A stretch of 64,000 bases of DNA from Codonopsis lanceolata (lineage: Eukaryota; Streptophyta; Magnoliopsida; Asterales; Campanulaceae), in contig CM028377.1 of assembly GCA_013146195.2 (NCBI GenBank), positions 172,592,355-172,656,354 of the forward strand, given 5' to 3'. Below are positions 36,920 to 48,820 of the stretch, in pieces. How positions within the stretch are numbered: the stretch's first letter is position 1; every line of letters begins with the position of its first letter. Position numbers and translations under genes: made by a program. The notes beneath the pieces are model-generated. The model was not told the DNA's origin. It saw only the letters and a program-made list of their open reading frames with translations, and searched no databases.

Positions 36920-37300
36920 TGATCCTCGAATCACAAACATACCTAGACTATTAATTAGTCTAATTCATATTCATATAATGAAACCAGACATTTAGTCTAT
37001 CAATAATAACACATCAAGATCCTCCAATATCCTCAACTCACAAACAAGTAAAGACTACTACGTTAGTCTATATACGTTCATAACATGAGGCTATATACTT
37101 AGCCTCCAAATAAAGCATTACTGATACTTTCTATATAGTCCAACAATCATATATCGTGGTCCTCAAAGATCCTCAACTCTCAAACAAGTGTATATTACTA
37201 CTTTAGTCCACACTAACCAATAACATGAAGCTACATACTTAGTCTCTAACATAACCATACATTTAGTCCATAACCATTGTGTATTAATCATTGCACTCAA
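36920..37300. repeat. Imperfect tandem repeat, period about 100-140 bp
   Basis: Three degenerate units start at about 36923, 37021 and 37161. Each begins with 'cctc(c/a)aa' plus 'cctcaactc(a/t)caaacaag' or a variant, and contains 'actta(g)cctc/tagtcta' words such as 'aacatgaggctatatactta' and 'aacatgaagctacatactta'. It is non-coding and probably internal to an LTR. Confidence 0.6.
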
Positions 37301-37510
37301 AGTCACGCTCAAAGCATAAACAAGACTATCCCAAAGTCACACACACACAAGTACCCACATGTGCACTGAATCCTAACTCATATGGAATGATAGCCTTGTC
37401 TCAATCTAATAACTTCATTTTGAGACGATATATTAGTCTTTAACATTCTCGTGCCCTAACGTGCACGCCCATAGTCAACTCTTTGGAGTTGCAAAACCAA
37501 ATTATCCAAT

Positions 37511-37790
37511 TACTACAACAACAAAAAAAAAGATTTAACAACGTTTTAAAAACGTTGTAATTGATATTTCACAACGTTTTCCAAAACGTTGTGAAAACCA
37601 ACGTTGTAATAACTCCTTTTTTAAACTACCTTTCATTAAATGTTGTAAATAGTTTAACAAAATGTTTAATAAAAAAGCGTTGTATAAAACAATAACAACA
37701 TTTACTTAGAATGTTGTAAAAAAGTGTAATACAACATTTTAAAAACATTGTAATAGCTATTTTTTTTTTAAAAAAAGAGCAATCATGTTC
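37511..37790. mobile_element. CACTA-like terminus with palindromic subterminal repeats
   Basis: The sequence tactacaacaacaaaaaaa resembles a CACTACAACAAAAA terminus whose first base or bases have changed. It is followed by dense copies of 'acaacgttttaaaacgttgt'-type palindromes and decayed versions (aacattttaaaaacattgta). This is the arrangement of another CACTA family, distinct from the one at 7029. The opposite end was not found in the window. Confidence 0.5.
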
Positions 37791-38931
37791 CAGTCTCGAA
37801 CTTGCACCTAGTACAAGCAATCCTTGTTGTATTATTTATTTTTTTGCAATAAATAATAGTATCCCAGCTCATATTCTCACCAATTCAGCTATGAGTTGAA
37901 TCGCACATTCAAAGAGAAGAAGAGTAATGCTTGTCCTATCATCGAAAACAAAATACACAAATAGGGAGAAAGACATCAACGACGTAGAGCTTAAAGTTCT
38001 TAGTTCATAGTTGTTCGTCACATCCTTCTAGTCCTATTACTTTCTCGTAAGGACCCAAAAACCCATTCAACACGTCAAGCAGCAAGAAATAGTGCATCAA
38101 AAAATCGTACACCAACAAGATTTCGTTATGATTCTTTATCATGCTCCCATTTAGTTCATCTGCGTCAAAAGCAAGCACTATTAATTGATTTAAATAGTTT
38201 TTTTTTCTGTAGACAATTGGAAAGGATCGAACATGAGACCTCACATTTTTTAAAGTCTCAACTCAACCACTGGATCACCCCTTATGGTCGATTCAAATAG
38301 TTTAGATTTAATATTTCTTAGAGATTATAGTTGCATCACAGTCTAAACCAAGAGAAATAAATCATATAATAATTGGTACTAGAGGTCCAGAGATTGCACG
38401 TGTGATGCCATAATTTCAAAAAGGTGTTGCAGAATTAGAAAGTGATGGTAGACTAATTAAGGAGTCCAAAAGTTGACTAACGGGAGTCATGGACTTGAGA
38501 AAATTTTAACATAGCTAGAACCTAAATCATTACACCTCTAAATGAGGCTGGGAATATCTTTAAAATTACTCTTTATGTTCATGTAACAATCTTAGAGGGT
38601 GATAAATTTATAAAATTCCGATTTTATTTTGAACATAAATCATTATGCCTCTTTAACGCACAAAATGAGAAAATCTTGAATTTTTCTTTTTATGCCCTCT
38701 GCTAAAGTTTTCAAAGTGCAAAAGGTTTCAAATTTTGAAGAAATAAAATTCCCTTAGTTATAGAACTCGTCCAAGGGACAACGATGAAAAATGATTTAAT
38801 AGCCTTGGTTCAAATAGTCTAGAACACATTTAGTTCCAATTATGTCAATTTAGTTTTTGTTTGGCTCTTAGTTCAGTGTGTTGCATTTTGATCTACCTCT
38901 TAGAGTGGGTGGTCATGACTTATGTGGAGAT

Positions 38932-38962
<31 letters not shown>
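37791..38962. other. Non-coding stretch, possibly interior of the CACTA-like element
   Basis: No supported gene is present. Short minus-strand frames (for example 38005-38244) have no recognisable motif. An (AT)n tract at 38934-38962 is the target of the next MULE. Confidence 0.5.
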
Positions 38963-39922
38963 GGAAAAACCCTCAATTTGGCCACCCAACTTTTCAAAAA
39001 CTTTCAGGGCGGCCACCGAAAGTTTAAAACTTGCAATGAGGCCAATGTACATTAGTTAGGATGCAAGCGAGCCCATTTTTTGGACGGCTGTTAAATTATG
39101 TCATTACCTATTTTGCCCATGTAACTACTAAACCTTTATGTGAAATTAGAAACAAAAGGGTGGAAATAAAAAAAATGGTTATATATCAATAATAGAGATT
39201 TTTAGAAACCAGGAGCTCTTCGATTTTTCCAACCCCAGCTTTCTCCTCACCGGATCCAGCTTTGAGTCCGGCCTAAAGTAGTCAGCCGGCCTCCGTTTTT
39301 GTCTTCCCTAGATATGGTACAACAACCCCATCTTCGATAAAGTAAACCCCTCTCAGTCTCTCTCCCTAGTTCGTTTCGGCTTCACCATCTCCTTCTTTAT
39401 TGTTGCCGACCTTCTTCCTGGTAGGCGGCATTAGAGCAGGGGCCGACGACTTATCCTCATCAGTGGAGATGGGGCAGGGGCGAAGCTTTACTGGCTCTGC
39501 TAGGCTGGAGATGGCAAAGGAGAGTGGGGTCTGGTGCCGGAGTTAGCCAAGCCAGTGAAGATGGAGAAAGAAGCCGGCGCTTTGTTGGAAGTGCGAATGG
39601 ACCAGATCTGCTATTGTTGGAAATTAAGAAGAGAAATCGGGGCTCACTTCGTCGATGATGAAGGGAAGAGGAGGGGTTTGGCCGGATTTGTGGGTGATAA
39701 AGAGAAAGATCGGCCGGATTTGAAGGTTGGAACAATTGTGGGAGGAGATGGAAAAGAAAGCAAAGTGGAAGAGATAAAATCGATAGGAGGAAGCCGATTG
39801 GAATGAAATTTCGATGTTGTGCTATGGAAATAGATAGAGATGGAGATGTCAGGCGATTTGGATGGATTCAGCGATATGGAGATGGTGGGTGATGGCGATG
39901 GAAACGAAGATGAAATCAAAGC

Positions 39923-39976
<54 letters not shown>

Positions 39977-40279
39977 ATGGCGATTGTGAGCGGTGGATGA
40001 GAGATGGCAGTGTTCGCCGGCAGTGGGGATGGCTGCTGGGCGGATTTAGGGAGATGTCTGGAAGATGGAGGAAGTTTAAACCGGAAGAGAGAGAATGAGT
40101 GATAGTTAGTGGAAAAATATATATTTTATATAATTTAACGAATGAATCTAACGTTCATCCAAAAAATGGGCTCGCTTGTAGCCTAACAAATGTACAGTGA
40201 CCTCATTGCAAGTTTTAAACTTTCGGTGGCCGCCTTGCAAGTTTTTGAAAAGTTGGGGGGCCAAATGAGTGGTTTTGCC
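38963..40279. mobile_element. MULE C with about 125-bp terminal inverted repeats
   Basis: The left end ggaaaaaccctcaatttggc and the inverse of the right end (ggcaaaaccactcatttggc) match. The similarity continues through 'ccaacttttcaaaaactt', 'ggccaccgaaagtttaaa' and 'gcgagcccattttttgga'. The flanks are tatatatat on both sides, compatible with a 9-bp duplication but inside an AT microsatellite, so not decisive. The interior has an exon-like plus-strand frame near 39330-39430 with FGFTISFFIVADLLPG, which I cannot assign, and a (GA)n tract at 39925-39972. Confidence 0.75.
39925..39972. repeat. (GA)n microsatellite
   Basis: An uninterrupted GA run inside MULE C. Open frames across it are spurious. 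Confidence 0.95.
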
Positions 40280-40299
40280 TATATATATGTATAGACACA

Positions 40300-40323
40300 G
40301 ACACACACACACACACACACACA
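40300..40323. repeat. (AC)n microsatellite
   Basis: A short AC run just right of MULE C. Confidence 0.9.
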
Positions 40324-40429
40324 TGTTTATAGTTGGCTATAAAGTCTTATTATTGGAGATTGATTGAAGTAACAACTGAAAAATACTAACGAAAACCGAC
40401 CTCTCTGGAAATTTGATTTAATATCTTAA

Positions 40430-42110
40430 AGGGTTTGAAGAAAATATTGTTCCATCTTTCTGGTACACTTCTTCTTTTATATGCTGCAATAGGGCAATGC
40501 TTTCATCTGCAGCCTCTTGAAGTTGATCTGAAAACTTAGCTCCATTCTGAATGGCTGAAAATGCGTGTTGGCATGTTTACCAAGATTCAGTAAGGCTTCA
40601 CTAGACCCTTCTACATTCTAAACAACTAAGAATGAATATTGACATCAAATTTAGGTCCCTAAATTAAGAATTGCTCAATCAATACTTCAAACTAGCAAGA
40701 CAAGATTAAGGCAGTTCAAAAATAAATTAGAAACGAGGTCCTAAAAAAGCTTGCAAACTAAAACAACCTGAAAAAAATAAGTAGCAGATGATACAATGGC
40801 ATTCTTAGAAAATATGGCAGGTTGTCCCAGATGATCATGGTCTACAAGGAAAAACGAAATAAGTAGCACATGATGTAGTGTGGAATCAAGAAAATTAAGC
40901 ACTTAACATTGTATTTACACTATACCATAGAAAATCACATAAAACAAGGAAAGAATTAAAGACATATTTTCTTTAGGTTTCGTTTTAAAATTACATAGAT
41001 AATGGAACTTTCCACGTTGCACAGTCCTGTACCTCAATTATGAAGATACTGAGTTAAGACCACCCATCCAACATCTGACATTGAATTTTACTCATGAAAC
41101 TCAAGTATAATACTTATTAATCAATCAACTCCATGAAGCTCAAGTATTGTAATTATTTACTATGCGCTGCGTGACCATTAAATTCACAAAATACTGCATA
41201 CAACTTCAAACTTTACCAAACTTGTATATTTTGAAACTAGACACTTTAAATTATGATTTAGCACTATGAATCACCTACTTCAGGTCTATATTCACCAAGT
41301 TATAGCAATTCAAAAGTCAGGTTACTAACTAGAATTTCTGCTAACAGTTTCACAAATGCAGCGGTGGTTCAAGACCCAATTGAGCTACTTCCTAACCTCG
41401 GAATTTTATGAAAATTTACAAGCAACTACCAAACACATATAAATACAACATATCCAAAATTAAGCCCATTTCTATGCATGGATTTGCTAAAACAAATTCG
41501 GAAAATGGTCCAATGAGCCATTGACTTCTATATTGGGTGGTATGTTCCTAGTTAACCATCGAGTGCCCAACCTAATTCTTAAAAATTTCTCCAATTGATT
41601 CTTTTTGTCATTTCATCAAACACTTGGAGTGCAATTTTTAGTTTTAATCTTCAGTAAATTAAAGGCCGAAATTAATTCCATTATTCATTATTCTCAAACC
41701 CTAGGAACAAAAAGCTAAGCAAAGTTGCAGAGAGTAAGTGTTATTCGTGAAATTAGATGTTTCCTCAAAATTTTGGTACAAAGAATAATATCAATTTTAG
41801 TAGATTTTTTACATGTATAGTCGAACTGGTAGGTCAACAATAAGTGTCTAGCGTACTCCCAACTGCTTCTGATAACCTATAAACAAAACTCCAATAAAGT
41901 TCTTCAAAGAAAATCACAAAAATTGAACTGAAATTTGAAAGGATGGAGAGACTTATGATGGAGAACTTGTTTGGCGAAAGGCTGGATTAGCGATAGTGCG
42001 CGAGTGGTGAGTTTTAGAACACGTGATTGCGTGATACTGATATATAGAGGCAACATGAAGAAAAGAGAAGGATATGATGCGAACAAGGAGGAGAAGGTTT
42101 AGGGTTTTCT
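40430..42110 (-). pseudogene. Exon-like blocks of an unrecognised gene
   Basis: Three minus-strand blocks look like exons. The last (40622-40434) follows TTGTTTAG, reads EGSSEALLNLGKHAN, shifts frame once, then reads AFSAIQNGAKFSDQLQEAAD, ESIALLQHIKEEVYQKDG and TIFSSNPLRY with a stop. A middle block (about 40843-40770) lies between a TTCCTTGTAG acceptor and a CAG/GTTG donor and reads HDHLGQPAIFSKNAIVS. A first block at 42058-41904 starts MLPLYISITQSRVLKLTTRA, Ser/Arg/Leu-rich like an organelle-targeting peptide, after an 'aaaccctaaac' leader typical of plant 5' UTRs. I do not recognise the protein. The internal frameshift and lack of further exons suggest a pseudogene or captured fragment. 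Confidence 0.4.
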
Positions 42111-42119
42111 AACGCTAAC

Positions 42120-43175
42120 TGTAGACACCCCAATTTCGTACCCCTTATATGTAACATGGAATAAAATATCAAAACCTGTTAAAAGAACTAACAAATGTCA
42201 AGTTACAGGGTTGAAAATGCAAAAGCAAAAGCAGGATACATAAATAGTGAAATGCAGGGAGCCTAAGTGCCAAAAAGAGGAGCATGAATGACCCTGGGCA
42301 CCGCCCATGGCCACTCTAGGCGCCGCGCCCAGACCTCCTATGGGCAACGCCCAACAGTGCTTCCAGCACTGTAGCAGTTAGCTTTTGGTGCAACTCTCCA
42401 AGTGCGCGACACAAGCCGATGAACCACAGAAAGTAAAATGTAATCACAAAGGAAGCCTTACTCTCAGCCTATAAATTAAGGTGCATGGCCTTCAGAATTC
42501 ACAACGCAGTGAACACAGTTCTCACACAGTGAAAATTATACGCAATGAGTTCTCTCCGCGGTTTAAACGAAACGCCGAAGGAATTTCTTTCTCTAGCCCC
42601 AAAGCTCCGCCAAATCTCCCCAAAACACTAAAGCCCACCGACCAAAATGAAACCTAGTTACCCTGCTAGGATTCTGCCCTATTCCATCGGTCTAAAAATC
42701 CCAAAAAGAGCAGTTGCCCTGCCTAAATCCAGACGTCAAATCAGCTAAAAGCAAGCAGTTGCTCTGCCCGATTTTCGATGCTAGCAAACAAGCAAAAGCA
42801 ACAAAAGCAAGCAGTTGTGCCGCCCGAATCCTGAGGCAAAAAGTAACCAAAAGGAGCAGTCACTCTACCCAAATCCCCGCAATAGTAAAGTTGCAAAAAA
42901 GACTCCCTCTCCTTGAAGGACAAAGCGAGCGCACCTTAGAACCTGCCAGAAGCTAGTTGGTACGAGATAAAACCTTCACGCTTCAAAAGGTAGGCTATTT
43001 AAAGATTTATTTATAAAAAGTGCTATTTAGATCGGCCCAATATAAAGAAAATAAGCAGTTATGCTGCTCGAAATTCTATAGGAAATAGCACTAAAAATGG
43101 CCATTATTATGACCAAAATTTTATAAATGTATTTGTAACTTCATGAAGGAGGTTGGTGTAAGTTTGTAATAATTT

Positions 43176-43222
<47 letters not shown>

Positions 43223-43522
43223 GTTTTATTTCAATTGTTAAATAAATATAAAAAAACATATTTTAGCCAAAAAAGTATTTTGAGACCGAAATGGCGAGTT
43301 GGATGCCTAACCCTTTCCTACTCGTAACTTAGCCTCCGAACCCTTTTAAAAATTTGGTTATTTTTTGTTTTTCTTTGTTTCCCATAAAATAAAGATGACG
43401 ACTCTATTGATCACATTTTGAGTCCACAATTGAGGCCAAGCGTATTCCACTCGCCTTAAAGGTTTTGAAACCACCCACTTCCTCACGCAACGGGGGAAAA
43501 GGTGAAAATCGGGGCACTCACA
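42120..43522 (+). repeat. 5' LTR of a Tat/Ogre-like gypsy element
   Basis: The sequence starts TGTAGACACCCCAATTTCG and ends ggggcactcaca. It is followed by a degenerate primer-binding site atggaaactctgctgagaac, resembling the tRNA-Arg-type site of Tat/Ogre elements. It contains a (TA)n run at 43179-43221. No 3' LTR copy is in the window, so the right border rests on the TG...CA rule and the binding site. Confidence 0.65.
43179..43221. repeat. (TA)n microsatellite in the Tat-like LTR
   Basis: An uninterrupted TA run of about 42 bp. Confidence 0.95.
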
Positions 43523-44653
43523 ATGGAAACTCTGCTGAGAACGTTGTTTTTATTTTAAAGAAAATAAAAACTGAGGGTTAGATTCATTTTTCATTAAAAA
43601 AAAAAGAAAAAACAAGTTTTTCTTTTATTTTTGGCTAAATATGCTTATTATATTTCTTTAACAGTTTAAATATTGTTTTTTTATATATCTGTATATATAA
43701 ATAAGCTGTGAAACTTGCAGCAGCTTCGTTCTGGGTACCGTTGCGAATACAAAAAAAAAGATCAAAAATAGAATTTCGGGCAGGATAACAAAAAAAGGAG
43801 CATGGGCTTATTATCACTTTATTTGTATTTTATTCTGATTTATTTATTTATTCAGCGCAAAATATGTAAATATTCTTTTATTCTGTCATTTTATTTTGGG
43901 GATTAAGACCAATTTGTAATTAATAGGAACAGATAGATTCCCCACTTTTCTTTCTATTTATTGATCTGAATGGCCGTCACGCTCGCTAATGCCGTCCTTT
44001 CGAGGATTCAAACTAATTAGCCGAGAAAATCCACAAAGAACATAAACACATGCCATTTACTGCTTTATTTACTGCATTGTATCTGAAAACAAAAGACTTT
44101 ACTGCTTTTTAAATACCTCATACACATGCACGCACGTAGAAATATTCCAAACTGCTACCCTACACCATGACCAGCCTATCCCCTGCATCAGCCAACGCTA
44201 AAATGCATATAGATTCTCAGGACACTGCATGGACCGATCAGTTTTTATATCTTTAAATTATCGACCAATCCCGATTGCAAAAAAATGGGGAGCAAAAAGC
44301 AAAAATAAAAAATATATGAATAAAGATATATGCACAGGGACTGACCAATGATTTTTATGATATTCGACCTAGACCATTTGAATGGTGGATCCCGAAAAGA
44401 GTATAGCCTTTTGCCTGAGATCCAATCTTGGGGAGTCGAAAGGCATGTGGAATACGAAGGTTCTATACTTTGGAGAAAGAATCTACTATTCCAGGAATAG
44501 TCCTGAGACTGTCAAAACAAAGCGGGTGCTTGTTCCGATCAATCTTAGGGAAAATTGGTTAATAATAATAAAATAATAAAGGCACACTGTACTCGGAACC
44601 GAAAAGTCTGGAACCTTCCCTTCTGATACCTTCAACCCCTTTTCCTCAGAAAC

Positions 44654-45698
44654 TTGGCCCGAGTTTGGAAGAGAATAGATAGCATCGGTCGGTTGATACG
44701 GGATACAGGCACATGGGTCATATCAGAAAATATCAGAATCAGATTAGAGAATATCAGAATCAGTTCAGAGAGTGCAGATTCGGGCATTATGGCCGCCAAA
44801 AACAAACAAACTATGATAGAAACCAGCAATGGACAGGATGCTCTGGGACCAGAAATAAAAACTCCTAGGTATGCCTCATACCCCAAATTCCAGAACTGGA
44901 TGAAAAGGGAATTGGATGCCCATGTAGAAAGAATGACAAACCAAAGAGTTGGCAAGCTGTTGGGAAAGTTCGCAGAAACTTTCGCTACCATGTCTCATGA
45001 AGTAAAAACCTAATACCTTCTCCTAATAGTTCCCTCCCAGAAACAAACTTTTCCGACCCAACAGAAAATATCCTCATCCAAGCTTCCAAAACCCAACCAA
45101 ACACCAGCCTTCAGCCAAATACCAACCCTATTTCCCAAAGAAATATCACTTCAAATATTTATAAAGTCAATCCTCCTACCCCAGAAACCAAGCCTGAACT
45201 TATTCACCTAAATGCCTGTTACCATAACCAAAAAAAGCTACCTCCCTCTCGACCATTCAAATACCTATACCTAACAAATGGCCCATGGAACCTTGACCGG
45301 AATGATTTAATCTAGCCACTACAATCAGTTCCTGGCACAATATTTTCCCAAACCAAAAAGATATTCAATCTAGCCACTCAACCAAATCCCAACCGAAAAC
45401 CTCACCCTAACCAAAAGAAAGGAGGGAGATTCAGAGACATTATGATGATTTACCTGCTTCAAGGTCCATGATCTTTCAAACACTATGGGCTCATGGAAAG
45501 CTTAAACCAATCATGAATTATACACCGCAAAGCCCATTACATAGTTCATGGAACCATGCCCAGTATTGTGAATACCATCGTTGCAGTGGTCATCTCTCTG
45601 ACAAGTGCCACTCCCTCAAGAATGCTATCCTGGACCTCATTGACGATAAAATCATCACAGTGGCAGACACGAGAGAACAAAACTTGGTACTCAATTAA
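44654..45698 (+). pseudogene. gag fragments of the Tat-like element
   Basis: The first open piece (44654-45013) holds the coil-rich gag start with MAAKNKQTMIETSNGQDALG. The last piece (45468-45698) reads LKPIMNYTPQSPLHSSWN, then YCEYHRCSGHLSDKCHSLK and ILDLIDDKIIT, the Cys/His segment of this lineage. The central gag core between them (45014-45467) is out of frame or missing. The same Cys/His block is seen on the minus strand at 100-270. Confidence 0.7.
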
Positions 45699-45709
45699 GT
45701 GAAGAAAGT

Positions 45710-47134
45710 ATGATAAGGATCAAGAATATGTATCCAACTAGAATAAAAATGATGTATTATACCCCTTTTGAAATAAAAGAGCCTAGCTGTAACATGTTCT
45801 CTTGGGACATTATCTTGAGCATCCAAAATATTAGTAACACTGAAAAAGCCACTTGGGTCGGTGGGGATGTCAGTCATCTTACGAGATTTGGCCGGGCATA
45901 CCAACCAAACCAAGAAAGTGGTGACCACTCTGGCAAAGACAAAGAAATAGATAATGGGGCTAAAATTATGGAAAATACACTGTTAGCTAAGATGAAGAAA
46001 ATCCAAGCAAACATATCCATCTGGGGCTTGCTATGTGCTTCCAAAACTCATCGAGACACGCTGGCCAAATCCCTAAGTCAGGCAGTCATCCCTATTGAAG
46101 CCTCTCCAAATGAGCTCACCCAAATGATCGGAAACATACACATTGGAAATATGATTATGTTCACCGATCTAGATCTGCTAAGAGAAGGAACCAACCACAT
46201 TGATGCTTTCCACATCACTGTGGGGGTCATGAAAAAATGGGTTCCCCAAGTCCTGATAGATAACGCCTCGTCCTTGAAAGTATGTCCCACTAGCACGCTA
46301 GCCAAACTGGGGAAAAAGATATCCGAACTGACTCCTTCATCGCAGACAGTACGAGCATACGACAACACCAGTCGATGTGTCCTAGGGGTGGTAACTTTGA
46401 TGATGACTATTGGGTCACTAACTATGCCAGTTGAGTTCCAAGTCCTAGACATTCCTGCTACTTTCAGTCTATTACTGGGACGTCCTTGGATCCATGGGGT
46501 GAAAGGGGTAGCCTCCTCACTACATCAGTGTGTTAAATTTTTCCACGATGACCACATAGTAATCACACTTGCTGATAAGATCGTGGAAAATAAAGAAAAC
46601 GGGGATATCCCAATCCTCGAAATAGAGCACGATGACACGGGTATCTTCCTCAGTGGTTTTGAAGTTATCCCTCAAACGAGAGTCAACGCCATTGAATATG
46701 GGCGAGAAACTGACAATACTGGAAAGAAAACCATAGTCTTCGAAGATATGGTCCTACTAAACATGCTCCGAAAAATGAATTACATTCCTGGTCTGGGTCT
46801 CAGTAGAAATCAACAGGGGTTTATCAATCTAGTCCAAGATGAACATAAGGAATGTATCCCTCAATTTGGTCTAGGATACAAACCTACGCCAGCTGAGCTA
46901 CATGCGGTCATGAGGCAGAAACGTGAGAAAAACAAGGCAGAACGAGAAAAGCGTCCTTACATAGATTCTCCTCTACAACCTTATAGAAAAACACTAAATG
47001 GTTACTTTATAAGGAAGCGAGAAACAGATACCTATCTCATGTTCCCTGAACCCTGGATCGACCAAGATGGGAAGAGACGTCCTAGTTGGGAAATCTTCGA
47101 AGACGTCAGTCTCGTCGGTAATGAAATGGAATAG
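45710..47134 (+). pseudogene. Tat-like protease with G-patch domain, 474-codon open frame
   Basis: An open frame of 474 codons. A retropepsin-like fold is suggested by VLIDNASSLKVCP (around residue 180) and FSLLLGRPWIHG (around residue 250). The active-site triplet reads D-N-A rather than D-[ST/N]-G, a change expected to abolish catalysis. A G-patch motif follows, LRKMNYIPGLGLSRNQQG (around residues 345-365), then a basic stretch RQKREKNKAEREKRPY. G-patch domains C-terminal to the protease are known in Tat/Ogre elements. The frame has kept open, but gag upstream and RT downstream are broken. Confidence 0.75.
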
Positions 47135-48820
47135 GTTACCGAGTAGCCCCGTAGCCTTGCATATAAAAATGTAACAATCGAAAATACCTGGACCATAGAT
47201 CAAGATGACTATGCCTTGGCCCTGTTGGATGATGACTTCATAGGAGATAGTTTCATGGGAATGATCAACGAAGGGACTAGCTATGAAAAGCTCCCGGCTG
47301 AATTCGAGTCCATTGCTGATAAACCCCTACAGAATTGGTACACCACGACCGGCCCACTTCTGATGACTGTAGACTTGGTGGACTGTTTCGGATATACTAT
47401 TCCCCCCTTTCCTTTAGCCTTACAGACTGGTCATCTACCGGTTCACTCCCTGAAATTGAAGACCTCTAACTCCAGGGCCTCAATAATGTAACCAACAATG
47501 TATAGTCTGTTATTAATAATGAAAATCTTGATGTCTTCGCATATTCCTTAGTTGTACCTACGTTAAAAGACAAATTAATTAACATTAATTATGAGTCATT
47601 TAACAAAATGGACCCAAACGATACAAGTTACTTGAGCTCGCCAAGTCAATCAAGCACCGAGAAAAGCACCGTTAGAAAAAGACTTGTATGTTGTCAATCT
47701 GGGGCTGAACAGTGAAATCAAAGAGGTCAGAATCAGCAGCTACCTGCAAGGGTCAGAAAGGGCAGCATTGGTCAGTCTACTCAGACAATTTGTAGACGTC
47801 TTCGCATGGTCCTACGAAGACATGCCTGGGTTGGATCCAGCCATAGTAAAGCACCGAATCCCGACATACCCCGATGTTAGGCCAGTCAAGCAAAAACTCT
47901 GTCGAATCAAGCCAGAATGGTCACTGAAAGTAAAAGAAGAAATCATGCAACATCTGCATGTTAAATTCATCCGTGTAGTTGAATACCGAATTTAGCTGTC
48001 AAACATAGTGGCTATTCCGAAACCCAATGGAAAGGTTCGGATCTGTGTGGAAAGGTTCGCATCACCCAAAGATGACTTCCCTCTACCCAACATTGATATT
48101 GTGGTAGACACTGTGGCTTCTCACAAAATAAGATCCTTTGTAGACGGCATGCTGAGCTACAATCAAATCAAAATGGCAGCTAAAGACCAGAAAAAAAAAC
48201 TTCATTCATCACCCCTTGGGGAACCTACTGCTATGTTGTCATGCCATTTGGGCTAAAAACGCTGGGGCTACCTACCAAAGAGCCGCCACTACACTCTTCC
48301 ACGATATGATACATAAAGAAGTTGAGGTATACGTGGACGATATGATTGTGCATGCTGACGATACAGATGGTGCCCATGGCAGAGACCTTCGAAAATTCTT
48401 CGAAAGGTTAAGAAAACACCAAATGAAACTTAACCCGGCCAAATGCACATTCGGAGTTATCAGGGGCAAAGTCCTAGGGTTCATGGTAACCAAGCAAGGC
48501 ATTGAAATAAAACCAGCCAAAATAAAAGCCATCATAGACATGCCGCAGCCAAAAACCCCAACGGAAGTCAAGGGTTTCCTGGGCCGATTGCAGTACATCA
48601 GTCGCTTCATCAGGTAGCTAACATCCACATGTGAGCCACTATTCAAACTTCTGAAGAAGGATACTGACCCAGTCTGGGACGAAGAATGCCAGCTAGCCTT
48701 AAAAAGGTCAAAGAATACCTTGCCAGCCCACCAGTGCTAGCTCCTCCTTATACCATAAACCTCTCCTCCTATACCTGAGTACCTGACTGCCACAGACATG
48801 GTAGTAGGTGCTATGCTCGC
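47135..48820 (+). pseudogene. Tat-like reverse transcriptase and RNase H start, broken
   Basis: The RT connection reads FVDVFAWSYEDMPGLDPAIV (47790-47850), then AIPKPNGKVRICV (48010), then after a frameshift the catalytic block EVEVYVDDMIVHADD (48320-48365) and FLGRLQYISRFIR (48575-48617). YVDD is intact. Stops or shifts lie at about 47994 and 48254. The RNase H start has DPVWDEECQLALK and then ATDMVVGAMLA before the truncation at 48821. Confidence 0.75.

Larger units (their letters stand above)
42120..48820 (+). mobile_element. Tat/Ogre-like gypsy element, 3' part cut off
   Basis: The order is 5' LTR, primer-binding site, gag pieces (44382-45698), protease plus G-patch (45710-47134), RT (47500-48650) and the start of RNase H. 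It stops at 48821, exactly where another LTR begins (tgatagatg). The rest of RNase H, integrase and the 3' LTR are not visible and may lie beyond the window. Order (gag, PR, RT, RH) and G-patch point to the Tat lineage. Confidence 0.8.
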
